A stretch of 13,507 nucleotides of DNA from Fusobacteriaceae bacterium. Lineage in GTDB: Bacteria; Fusobacteriota; Fusobacteriia; Fusobacteriales; Fusobacteriaceae. Position numbers and translations under genes: made by a program. Location of the stretch: positions 1 to 13,507 of the forward strand of contig CAAFPW010000104.1 in NCBI GenBank assembly GCA_900764925.1. The letters are read 5' to 3'. Positions 1-5,224 of this stretch are shown piece by piece; the stretch's first letter is position 1; the number at the start of each line of letters is the position of its first letter. The notes beneath the pieces are model-generated. The model saw only the letters and a program-made list of their open reading frames with translations, had not been told where the DNA came from and did no database searches.

Positions 1-221
1 AATCATTAGAAAATGTAAAAGCAATAGTAGAAGCAGCAGGATACTCAATGAAAGATGTAGTAAAAGCAGGAGTATTTATTAAAGATATGAATGACTTTGC
101 TGCAATCAATGAAGTATACAATGAATACTTAGGAGATGTAAAACCAGCAAGAGCATGTGTAGAAGTAGCAAGACTTCCAAAAGATGTAAAAGTTGAGATA
201 GAAGTTATAGCTGTTAAGTAA
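1..221 (+). CDS. ridA: RidA family enamine/imine deaminase, C-terminal part (5' end outside window)
   Basis: The reading frame is open from base 3 to a TAA stop at 219-221 and gives the last 72 residues of the protein. The C-terminus contains PARACVEVARLPKDV followed by KVEIEVIAVK, the hallmark end of the RidA/YjgF/UK114 family. The Arg in PAR corresponds to the family's active-site arginine, which binds the carboxylate of the substrate. RidA is a small cytosolic homotrimer that hydrolyses reactive 2-aminoacrylate and related enamines released by PLP enzymes such as threonine or serine dehydratase, protecting other PLP enzymes. Family proteins are about 125-130 residues, so about 55 N-terminal residues lie left of the window. 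The gene ends at a strong terminator and converges on the flavodoxin gene. The family call is firm; I cannot exclude a RidA paralogue with a more specialised role. Confidence 0.92.
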   Translation, partial: SLENVKAIVEAAGYSMKDVVKAGVFIKDMNDFAAINEVYNEYLGDVKPARACVEVARLPKDVKVEIEVIAVK

Positions 222-236
222 TTGATTCAAAAAATT

Positions 237-267
237 AGGGAGAACTTTTAAATGTTCTCCCTTTTTT
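237..267. terminator. Bidirectional intrinsic terminator between ridA and the flavodoxin gene
   Basis: A 9-bp perfect stem, AGGGAGAAC (237-245) with GTTCTCCCT (254-262), encloses an 8-nt loop. It is followed on the plus strand by a T run (262-267). On the minus strand the same stem is followed by the complement of the A run at 229-234, again giving a U tract. It can therefore end both the ridA transcript and the convergent tcdA-flavodoxin transcript. It lies only 3 bases past the flavodoxin stop codon. Confidence 0.9.
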
Positions 268-269
268 GA

Positions 270-773
270 TTAATTAAATTCAGGTCTAATTTGTGCTACC
301 CAATTTTGAATTTTTTCAGGGGTATAATCTCCTTGATTTCCTTCATCGATAGCAAGTCCAACAAATTCATTTCCAATTACTGCTTCAGATTCTTCATAGT
401 GATATCCTTCAGTAGAAGTAAATCCTACAACTTTTCCACCATTATTGATAACAACATCATAAAGAACTTTTATACCACCTACAAAAGACTCTCCAAATGC
501 ATATTGATTTCCAAGTCCGATAAGACCTACAACTTTTCCAGAAAAATCTATTTTACAAAACTCATCATAAATATTTTCCCAGTCAGCTTGTAACTCCCCT
601 ACACCATAAGTAGGTGTTACAAGTATAAGATTTTCATATTCAGCAAGATTAGAGATACCATCTGCCACATTATGTACCTCATAATCATCTTTTCTTAGAT
701 AAAATTCTAATTCATCAACAACTCCAGCAGTAGTTCCTGAAGTAGTACCATAAAACACTCCAATTTTTTTCAT
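270..773 (-). CDS. fldA: Long-chain flavodoxin
   Basis: This 167-residue protein is a complete long-chain flavodoxin, a small cytosolic FMN electron carrier that can replace ferredoxin. The FMN-phosphate loop is at residues 9-15 (GTTSGTT, where many flavodoxins have GTxTGNT). The first isoalloxazine loop is TPTYGVGELQADW (53-65) and the second is GLGNQYAFGESF (86-97). The segment from about 114 to 147, with TEGYHYEES and FVGLAIDEGNQ, is the extra loop that distinguishes long-chain from short-chain flavodoxins. Two loop positions differ from the commonest forms: Asn89 where Asp is usual, and Phe93 at the usual stacking Tyr. The ATG is preceded by TAGGAGGA about 9 nt upstream, and this Shine-Dalgarno overlaps the stop codon of tcdA, so the two genes are probably translationally coupled. 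The gene ends at the bidirectional terminator. The electron donor and acceptor cannot be told from the sequence. Confidence 0.94.
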   Translation of the reverse strand: MKKIGVFYGTTSGTTAGVVDELEFYLRKDDYEVHNVADGISNLAEYENLILVTPTYGVGELQADWENIYDEFCKIDFSGKVVGLIGLGNQYAFGESFVGGIKVLYDVVINNGGKVVGFTSTEGYHYEESEAVIGNEFVGLAIDEGNQGDYTPEKIQNWVAQIRPEFN

Positions 774-785
774 TAATATTTCCTC

Positions 786-1490
786 CTATAAATTACAAAT
801 ATCTTTAATTACTTCACTGGCTATTATAAGTCCAGCAGTTGATGGAACAAAAGAGATACTTCCAACATTTACCTTTTTCTCTCTACTTCCTTCTAGATTC
901 TGAGGTTTTTTAGGTTCCTCTTTAGAATATACAACTTTTAATTTTTTTATGCCTCTATTTTTTAATTCTTTTCTCATTACCCTAGCTAAGGGACAAACAG
1001 ATGTCTTATTGATATCACTTACCTCTAACATAGTAGGATTTAGTTTATTTCCTGTTCCCATAGATGAAATAATAGGTATATTTCTCTCTTTAGCAATAGA
1101 TATTAAATCTAATTTACAAGTAACCAAGTCGATAGCATCTACTATATAGGAATAATTTTTATCTTTGAAAAAAGTATCTATATTATCCTTAGAGAATTTA
1201 ATAGGATATTCATGAACTATTAAGTTTGGATTGATATTTAATAGCCTCTCTTTCATAACAGAAGTTTTTAGCCTTCCAACTGTATTTTGAAGAGCTATAA
1301 TTTGTCTATTGAGATTTGTAATATCAACACTGTCAAAGTCGACTATAGAAATCTCTCCAACTCCTGCTCTTACTAGAGCTTCTACTGCAAATCCACCAAC
1401 TCCTCCTACACCAAAAACTATGATATGAGAAGTTTTTAGTTTTTGTAAATTTTCACTTCCAATTAGAAGTTCTGTTCTTTGAAATATCAT
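786..1490 (-). CDS. tcdA: tRNA threonylcarbamoyladenosine dehydratase (TcdA/CsdL family)
   Basis: This E1-like ThiF-superfamily enzyme is expected to use ATP to dehydrate t6A at tRNA position 37 into the cyclic ct6A form. From the ATG at 1488-1490 it is 234 residues. It opens with the family's FQRTELLIGSENLQKL, then the Rossmann nucleotide loop GVGGVGGFAVEALVRAGVG (27-45), DFDSVDITNLNRQ (51-63) with its ATP-contacting Asp and Arg, VDAID (117-121), and the TcdA-type CPLARVMRKELKNRGI (166-181) followed by KVVYSKEEP. A TTG 57 bases upstream would add 19 residues unlike any TcdA start. I reject it because the best minus-strand promoter lies inside that extension and a GAGG stands 11 nt before the ATG. 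The flavodoxin gene follows 12 nt downstream. TcdA normally depends on a sulfur-transfer partner such as CsdA/CsdE for full activity in E. coli; none is visible here. Confidence 0.9.
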   Translation of the reverse strand: MIFQRTELLIGSENLQKLKTSHIIVFGVGGVGGFAVEALVRAGVGEISIVDFDSVDITNLNRQIIALQNTVGRLKTSVMKERLLNINPNLIVHEYPIKFSKDNIDTFFKDKNYSYIVDAIDLVTCKLDLISIAKERNIPIISSMGTGNKLNPTMLEVSDINKTSVCPLARVMRKELKNRGIKKLKVVYSKEEPKKPQNLEGSREKKVNVGSISFVPSTAGLIIASEVIKDICNL

Positions 1491-1508
1491 AAATTCATCA
1501 ACCTCATA

Positions 1509-1533
1509 ATTATTTACTAGACAAGTAAATAAT
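1509..1533. promoter_or_regulatory. Perfect 10-bp inverted repeat, candidate operator of tcdA-fldA
   Basis: ATTATTTACT (1509-1518) and AGTAAATAAT (1524-1533) are exact reverse complements separated by AGACA. The repeat covers the predicted -10 element and start point of the minus-strand promoter. The predicted transcript would begin near 1522 and contain only one arm, so this is more likely a protein-binding DNA site than an RNA hairpin. The binding protein is unknown; the half-site does not look like a standard Fur box. Confidence 0.55.
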
Positions 1534-1557
1534 ACATTTTTTTTCAAAAAAAATCAA
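1529..1557 (-). promoter_or_regulatory. Predicted sigma-70 promoter of tcdA-fldA
   Basis: Read on the minus strand, TTGATT (complement of 1552-1557) and TATTAT (complement of 1529-1534) are separated by 17 nt. The bases immediately upstream of the -10 element are TG. Transcription would start near 1522, leaving a leader of about 30 nt before the ATG at 1490. This position also argues against the upstream TTG start for tcdA. The region is very AT-rich, so chance matches are possible. Confidence 0.55.
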
Positions 1558-1611
1558 TAGTTTTCTTTAAAAATTATTAACAAAATTCTTTCAAAAAAAC
1601 AATGAGAAGCC

Positions 1612-1640
1612 TTGACAACATTTAAATTGTATGGTATAAT
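1612..1640 (+). promoter_or_regulatory. Consensus sigma-70 promoter of rplU-prp-rpmA
   Basis: TTGACA (1612-1617) and TATAAT (1635-1640) are both perfect consensus hexamers with an ideal 17-nt spacer, and TGG directly precedes the -10 element (extended -10). This is the strongest promoter visible in the window, as expected for ribosomal protein genes. Transcription would start near 1647, about 70 nt before rplU. Confidence 0.92.
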
Positions 1641-1647
1641 TTCATCT

Positions 1648-1704
1648 AGATTACGCATGAAATAAGGTCATCAGCAACCCTATTCAGCGATTGTTAATAC
1701 TTTT
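1648..1704 (+). promoter_or_regulatory. Structured 5' leader of rplU (candidate L21 autoregulatory leader)
   Basis: The roughly 70-nt untranslated leader has a GC content above that of the flanking spacers and can fold into a stacked imperfect stem. AATA-GG (1661-1667) can pair with CC-TATT (1679-1684), enclosed by CGC (1654-1656) with GCG (1687-1689) and by ATTA (1650-1653) with TAAT (1695-1698) around a 5-nt bulge. Leaders upstream of rplU are a known class of ribosomal-protein regulatory RNA in Firmicutes. Whether this one belongs to that class is an inference; no covariance check was possible. Confidence 0.4.
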
Positions 1705-1716
1705 GGAGGTGTTAGA

Positions 1717-2028
1717 ATGTACGCAGTTATAAAAACTGGTGGTAAACAATACAAAGTTACAGAAGGTGACGTATTAAGAGTAGAGAAATTAAATGCTGAA
1801 GTTAACACAACTGTAGAATTAACTGAAGTTCTTTTAGTAGCTAATGGAGAAACTGTAAAAGTTGGAACTCCTGTAGTAGAAGGAGCTAAAGTAGTTGCAG
1901 AAGTTGTTGCTCAAGGTAAAGGAGCTAAAGTAGTTAACTTCAAATACAAGCCAAAAACAGGATACCACAGAAAAAAAGGTCACAGACAACTATTTACTGA
2001 AATTAAAGTTACTTCAATAAACGCTTAA
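1717..2028 (+). CDS. rplU: 50S ribosomal protein L21
   Basis: This is a full-length 103-residue L21 (bL21), a component of the large ribosomal subunit that contacts 23S rRNA. It starts MYAVIKTGGKQYKV, the conserved L21 opening, and carries the basic RNA-binding signature FKYKPKTGYHRKKGHRQLF near the C-terminus. The ATG is fixed by GGAGGT at 1705-1710 with a 6-nt spacer. It is the first gene of the conserved L21-Prp-L27 cluster and is driven by the consensus promoter upstream. Nothing in the protein is unusual. Confidence 0.98.
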   Translation: MYAVIKTGGKQYKVTEGDVLRVEKLNAEVNTTVELTEVLLVANGETVKVGTPVVEGAKVVAEVVAQGKGAKVVNFKYKPKTGYHRKKGHRQLFTEIKVTSINA

Positions 2029-2048
2029 TTGTCTAAATTAGATTGTCA

Positions 2049-2384
2049 ATGACAAAGATAGAAATTTATAGAAAAAAAGGTAGAATTGTAGGATACAAAG
2101 CTACTGGACATTCAGGCTATGCTGAGTATGGTGAAGATATAGTTTGTGCTGCACTCTCTATGGCATTACAATTACCTTTAGGTGGTATGCAAGATGTGCT
2201 TGATATCTATCCTAAGTTTGAAATGGACTCTGATGGATACCTAAGTGTAGATATGAGGGGAATGGATAATAAAGGAAAAGAGAAAGAACTAGATACTTTA
2301 CTAGAGAGCATGGTATTAATGATAAAAAGTTTATCAAAAAATTATCCTAAGAATATAAAGCTTGTTGAGAAGGAGGAAAAATAG
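2049..2384 (+). CDS. prp: Ribosomal-processing cysteine protease Prp
   Basis: This 111-residue protein belongs to the Prp (YsxB) family, a cysteine protease that removes the N-terminal extension of ribosomal protein L27 in Firmicutes, Fusobacteria and relatives. The catalytic pair is visible as His21 in the GHSGYAEYGED segment and Cys33 in IVCAALS, spaced as in the family. The gene sits between rplU (20-nt gap) and rpmA (no gap: its TAG directly precedes the rpmA ATG), the conserved cluster position. I chose the ATG at 2049. An in-frame TTG at 2043 would add two residues. Neither has a convincing Shine-Dalgarno, so translation may depend on ribosomes finishing rplU. The substrate match is supported by the cleavage motif on the L27 encoded next door. 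Confidence 0.93.
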   Translation: MTKIEIYRKKGRIVGYKATGHSGYAEYGEDIVCAALSMALQLPLGGMQDVLDIYPKFEMDSDGYLSVDMRGMDNKGKEKELDTLLESMVLMIKSLSKNYPKNIKLVEKEEK

Positions 2385-2669
2385 ATGCAATTTACTTTAA
2401 ATATACAATTATTTGCACACAAAAAAGGACAAGGTTCTGTTAAAAACGGAAGAGATTCAAATCCTAAATATCTTGGAGTAAAAAAATATGATGGAGAAGT
2501 TGTAAAAGCTGGAAACATCATAGTAAGACAAAGAGGAACAGCTTTCCACCCAGGAAACAACATGGGAATGGGTAAAGACCACACTCTATTTGCTCTAATC
2601 GATGGATATGTAAAATTCGAAAGATTAGGAAAAGACAAGAAGCAAGTATCTGTATACGCTTCAAAATAG
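2385..2669 (+). CDS. rpmA: 50S ribosomal protein L27 with a Prp-cleavable N-terminal extension
   Basis: This 94-residue bL27 reaches toward the peptidyl transferase centre of the 50S subunit. It has the core motifs SVKNGRDSNPKYLGVKK and IIVRQRGTAFHPG and ends DKKQVSVYASK. Before the mature start AHKKG there is a 10-residue extension, MQFTLNIQLF, matching the Prp-processed extension known from Staphylococcus (MLKLNLQFF). Cleavage is expected between Phe10 and Ala11. The ATG directly follows the prp stop codon, with AGGAGG at 2371-2376 (8-nt spacer) inside the end of prp, so L27 and its protease are co-expressed. A strong terminator follows. Confidence 0.97.
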   Translation: MQFTLNIQLFAHKKGQGSVKNGRDSNPKYLGVKKYDGEVVKAGNIIVRQRGTAFHPGNNMGMGKDHTLFALIDGYVKFERLGKDKKQVSVYASK

Positions 2670-2691
2670 TTGAGTTAATCAGAAAGTATAG

Positions 2692-2717
2692 AAGCCCCAA
2701 TTTTTGGGGCTTTTTTT
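2692..2717 (+). terminator. Intrinsic terminator of the rplU-prp-rpmA operon
   Basis: A 9-bp stem, AAGCCCCAA (2692-2700) with TTGGGGCTT (2704-2712), has a 3-nt T loop and runs into a long T tract (2711-2717 and beyond). It is GC-rich in an AT-rich setting and lies 22 nt past the rpmA stop codon. Confidence 0.95.
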
Positions 2718-2793
2718 CTTTTTTGTTAAATGAAAAAAGAATTTTCTGTTTTTTAAAGTTTAGTTGTTATAAAATTATATAAAATTTTCTAAA

Positions 2794-2811
2794 AATAATA
2801 TAAATATTATT
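2794..2811. repeat. AT-only inverted repeat at the -35 of the regulator promoter
   Basis: AATAATA (2794-2800) and TATTATT (2805-2811) are exact reverse complements around a 4-nt spacer and touch the -35 hexamer. Because the surrounding 100 bases are almost pure A and T, such a repeat can arise by chance. Confidence 0.3.
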
Positions 2812-2838
2812 GAAAATAAACAAAAAATATTGTATAAT
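2810..2838 (+). promoter_or_regulatory. Sigma-70 promoter of the glycogen operon
   Basis: TTGAAA (2810-2815) and a perfect TATAAT (2833-2838) are separated by exactly 17 nt. Transcription would start near 2845, about 50 nt before the regulator gene. It is the only good promoter seen upstream of the seven-gene run, so it probably drives all of it. Confidence 0.8.
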
Positions 2839-2842
2839 CAGA

Positions 2843-2875
2843 TTGTACAACTAGTAGTTCGAAATAAAACTACTA
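2843..2875. promoter_or_regulatory. Paired palindromes at the operon start point, candidate TrmB-type operator
   Basis: TTGTACAA (2843-2850) is a perfect palindrome over the predicted start point. One base later, TAGTAGTT (2852-2859) and AACTACTA (2868-2875) form a perfect 8-bp inverted repeat with an 8-nt spacer. An ATTGTA element also occurs twice (2829-2834 and 2842-2847). Sites at and just downstream of the start point are typical of repressor operators, and the first gene encodes a TrmB-family regulator. The second repeat could instead act as an RNA hairpin just before the ribosome binding site. Confidence 0.5.
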
Positions 2876-2880
2876 AATTT

Positions 2881-2885
2881 GGGGG
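2881..2885 (+). promoter_or_regulatory. G-run ribosome binding site that sets the GTG start of the regulator
   Basis: GGGGG stands 8 nt before the GTG at 2894-2896. An in-frame TTG at 2879 overlaps this G run and so has no ribosome binding site of its own, which makes GTG the better start. Confidence 0.7.
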
Positions 2886-2893
2886 CTATAACA

Positions 2894-3679
2894 GTGGAAA
2901 GAATAGTTAATAAATTGATAGAGATTGGATTTTCAAGAACAGAAGCTTTAATATATATGACTTTATTGAAAATTGGACAAGCTAATGGATATAAATTAGC
3001 AAAGGAATTAGATCTATCAAAATCAACAATATATCAAACCTTAGATAATATGTATAAGAATGGTTATATTTTAATGATACCTAATAGTAGTAAAGAGTAT
3101 GAGGCAAAAAATCCAGAAGTTCTTTTTGAAGAGTTGGAAAAAAGATACTTTGCAAATTCAATAAGTCTAAAAAAAGATTTGAGAAATTTAGGAAAGCCAT
3201 ATAAAAAAGATTATTTTTATAGATTAGATGGGGAAGAGAATATAAAAAAAGTTTTGATTGAAATAATTGACAATTCTAAAAAAGAGATATATATAAATAC
3301 AGATTTTGATCTCAGTGAAATAAGAGAAAATTTAAAAAAAGCAATAGATAGAGGGGTTAGAGTCATAGCTTTTTGTTTTAATGAGTTGGATAATATGGGA
3401 CTGAGAATAGAGATATATCATAAGAGTAAAGAGAGAGAGAAATATCAAAATTCAAGTCGAATAATGTTAGTTTCAGACTTAGAAAAAAGTTTAGTAGTAA
3501 CTAAGATAGATGATGTAGTAAGTGGAATGTACACAGATAACCAAGTATTTATAAATATAATATCTGAGCATATTCACAGTGATATTTATATGGCAAAACT
3601 AGCTAAAATTTATGAGGAAACTTTTGATGAAAAGATAAAAATAGATACCCTTCATGAAAAGAAGAACTTGATTAAGTAG
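2894..3679 (+). CDS. TrmB-family sugar-responsive transcriptional regulator
   Basis: From the GTG start this is a 261-residue protein. Residues 1-75 form a winged helix-turn-helix of the TrmB type: VERIVNKLIEIGFSRTEALIY leads into a recognition helix around 41-56 (LSKSTIYQTLDNMYKNG). Residues 74-100 look like a dimerising helix. Residues 105-250 resemble the phospholipase-D-like C-terminal domain of TrmB regulators, with SRIMLVSDLEKSL and YTDNQVFINIISEHIH but no catalytic HxK motif, so it is a sensing domain rather than an enzyme. TrmB proteins are best known from archaea, where they bind sugars such as maltose, trehalose or glucose and control sugar uptake and metabolism. Here it heads the glycogen operon, 9 nt before malQ, so it most likely regulates that operon and itself. 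The ligand, and whether it represses or activates, are not visible. Confidence 0.88.
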   Translation: MERIVNKLIEIGFSRTEALIYMTLLKIGQANGYKLAKELDLSKSTIYQTLDNMYKNGYILMIPNSSKEYEAKNPEVLFEELEKRYFANSISLKKDLRNLGKPYKKDYFYRLDGEENIKKVLIEIIDNSKKEIYINTDFDLSEIRENLKKAIDRGVRVIAFCFNELDNMGLRIEIYHKSKEREKYQNSSRIMLVSDLEKSLVVTKIDDVVSGMYTDNQVFINIISEHIHSDIYMAKLAKIYEETFDEKIKIDTLHEKKNLIK

Positions 3680-3688
3680 GAGGAAAGA

Positions 3689-5200
3689 ATGTTTGAGAGA
3701 AGTAGTGGAATATTGATGCATATTTCATCACTACCAAGTGAATATGGAATAGGAGATTTTGGAAGAAAGGCTTATGAATTTGTAGATTTTCTAAAGGAAA
3801 CTGAACAAAAACTATGGCAGATTCTTCCATTGGGACCAACTGGGTATGGAGATTCACCATATCAATCTTATTCAGCATTTGCTGGGAATTTTCTTTTTAT
3901 AGATGTTGAGGAATTTGTAAGAGACGGATATATTGAAGATAGTGAATTAAATGGATTAAGAGGGTTAAACATTACTGACAGTGTAGATTATGAAGGGGTA
4001 AAAATTGAAAAAACGAGAGTATTAGAATTAGTTTTTGAAAAATTTATATGTGAGCTTGAAAAGAATGCAGAGTTAAAAAATTCATATCTTGAATTTATAA
4101 AAAAGAATAACTATTGGTTAGAAGATTATGCGTTATATATGGTATTAAAAGATAAGTTTAATGGAGTACCTTGGCAAAAATGGAATAAGATATATAAAAA
4201 TAAATTAGTAAATAAGTTTGAAGGTTCGATAATAAGCGAAAAAAGACTTGAATATTATAAATTTTTGCAATATACTTTTTATAGACAGTGGAAAAATCTA
4301 AAGGAGCACGCTAATAGTAAAGGTATAAAAATAATAGGAGATATTCCAATTTTTGTTGCAACAGATAGTTCAGATACTTGGAGTAATCCAGATATATTCC
4401 AATTTACAGAATCTAAAGTACCAAAAAGAGTAGCAGGATGTCCACCAGATTATTTTAGTAAAACAGGACAACTATGGGGGAATGTTCTCTATGATTGGAA
4501 GGAGATCAAAAAACAAAATTATAAATGGTGGATAGATAGAGTTAAATTCTGTTTTGAAATATATGATATTGTAAGAATAGATCATTTTAGAGGTTTTGAA
4601 TCTTATTGGAGTATAAAATATGGGGAAAAAACAGCTATCAGAGGTCATTGGGAGAAAGGTCCAGGAATGGAGCTTTTTAAAGCTATAGAAAAAAAATTAG
4701 GAAAGCTTCCAATAATAGCGGAAGATTTAGGTTTATTAACTCCACAAGTAAAAAAATTATTAAAGAGAAGTGAATATCCTGGAATGAAAATTTTAGAGTT
4801 TGCTTTTGGAGAAGAGGAAAATGATTATCAACCTCATAGATATGAGGAAAATTGTGTAGCATACACAGGAACTCATGATAATGATACTATTGTTGGTTGG
4901 TATGAAAAATTAGACTCAGTGACAAAAGAAAGATGTGATGAATATCTTAAAAATTGGTTAATAAAAAGAGATAGAAATTTTTGGAATCCAATAGAATGGA
5001 GAAGTATAGAGACTCTTTGGAGCTCAAAAGCTCAAATGGTATTGATTCAAATGCAAGACTTGTTGGGATTAAGTAGCTTTGCTAGAATGAATACACCTTC
5101 TACTGTAGGAATAAACTGGAAGTGGAGATTAAAAGAAGAGAATTTGACTGAGGATATAAAAAATAGATTAAAAGAAGTAACAAAAATATTTAACAGATAA
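3689..5200 (+). CDS. malQ: 4-alpha-glucanotransferase (amylomaltase, GH77)
   Basis: This 503-residue GH77 amylomaltase moves 1,4-alpha-glucan segments between chains, releasing glucose and lengthening short maltodextrins so that phosphorylase can act on them. It opens with GILMHISSLPSEYGIGDFG, then LPLGPTGYGDSPYQSYSAFAG and IIGDIPIFVATDSSDTWSNP. The three catalytic acids are present: nucleophile Asp298 in VRIDHFRG, acid/base Glu345 in IAEDLG, and transition-state Asp397 in GTHDNDT. CPPDYFSKTGQLWGNPLYDW-type substrate-loop sequence is also present (here with NVLYDW). Length matches the roughly 500-residue bacterial form. AGGAGG (3678-3683) overlaps the stop codon of the regulator gene and sets the ATG with a 5-nt spacer, so the two are translationally coupled. 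Its role here is probably to process the glucan stubs left by GlgP. Confidence 0.97.
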   Translation: MFERSSGILMHISSLPSEYGIGDFGRKAYEFVDFLKETEQKLWQILPLGPTGYGDSPYQSYSAFAGNFLFIDVEEFVRDGYIEDSELNGLRGLNITDSVDYEGVKIEKTRVLELVFEKFICELEKNAELKNSYLEFIKKNNYWLEDYALYMVLKDKFNGVPWQKWNKIYKNKLVNKFEGSIISEKRLEYYKFLQYTFYRQWKNLKEHANSKGIKIIGDIPIFVATDSSDTWSNPDIFQFTESKVPKRVAGCPPDYFSKTGQLWGNVLYDWKEIKKQNYKWWIDRVKFCFEIYDIVRIDHFRGFESYWSIKYGEKTAIRGHWEKGPGMELFKAIEKKLGKLPIIAEDLGLLTPQVKKLLKRSEYPGMKILEFAFGEEENDYQPHRYEENCVAYTGTHDNDTIVGWYEKLDSVTKERCDEYLKNWLIKRDRNFWNPIEWRSIETLWSSKAQMVLIQMQDLLGLSSFARMNTPSTVGINWKWRLKEENLTEDIKNRLKEVTKIFNR

Positions 5201-5224
5201 AAAACATTAAAAGGCAGGAGAAAG

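Noticed and set aside
1509..1533. Fur box controlling flavodoxin
   Set aside because: The symmetry is perfect but the half-site ATTATTTACT does not match the GATAAT-type Fur hexamers, so naming Fur would be a guess.
1488..1547. 19-residue N-terminal extension of TcdA from a TTG start
   Set aside because: The extra residues do not resemble TcdA, the TTG lacks a ribosome binding site, and the predicted promoter and its palindrome lie inside this stretch.
2879..2893. TTG start five codons upstream for the TrmB-family gene
   Set aside because: It overlaps the G-run that serves as ribosome binding site for the GTG at 2894, and the added residues are not part of the winged-helix domain.
3206..3643. 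Phospholipase D activity in the C-terminal domain of the regulator
   Set aside because: The domain resembles the PLD-like fold of TrmB proteins but I see no HxKxxxxD motif, so an enzymatic role is unsupported.
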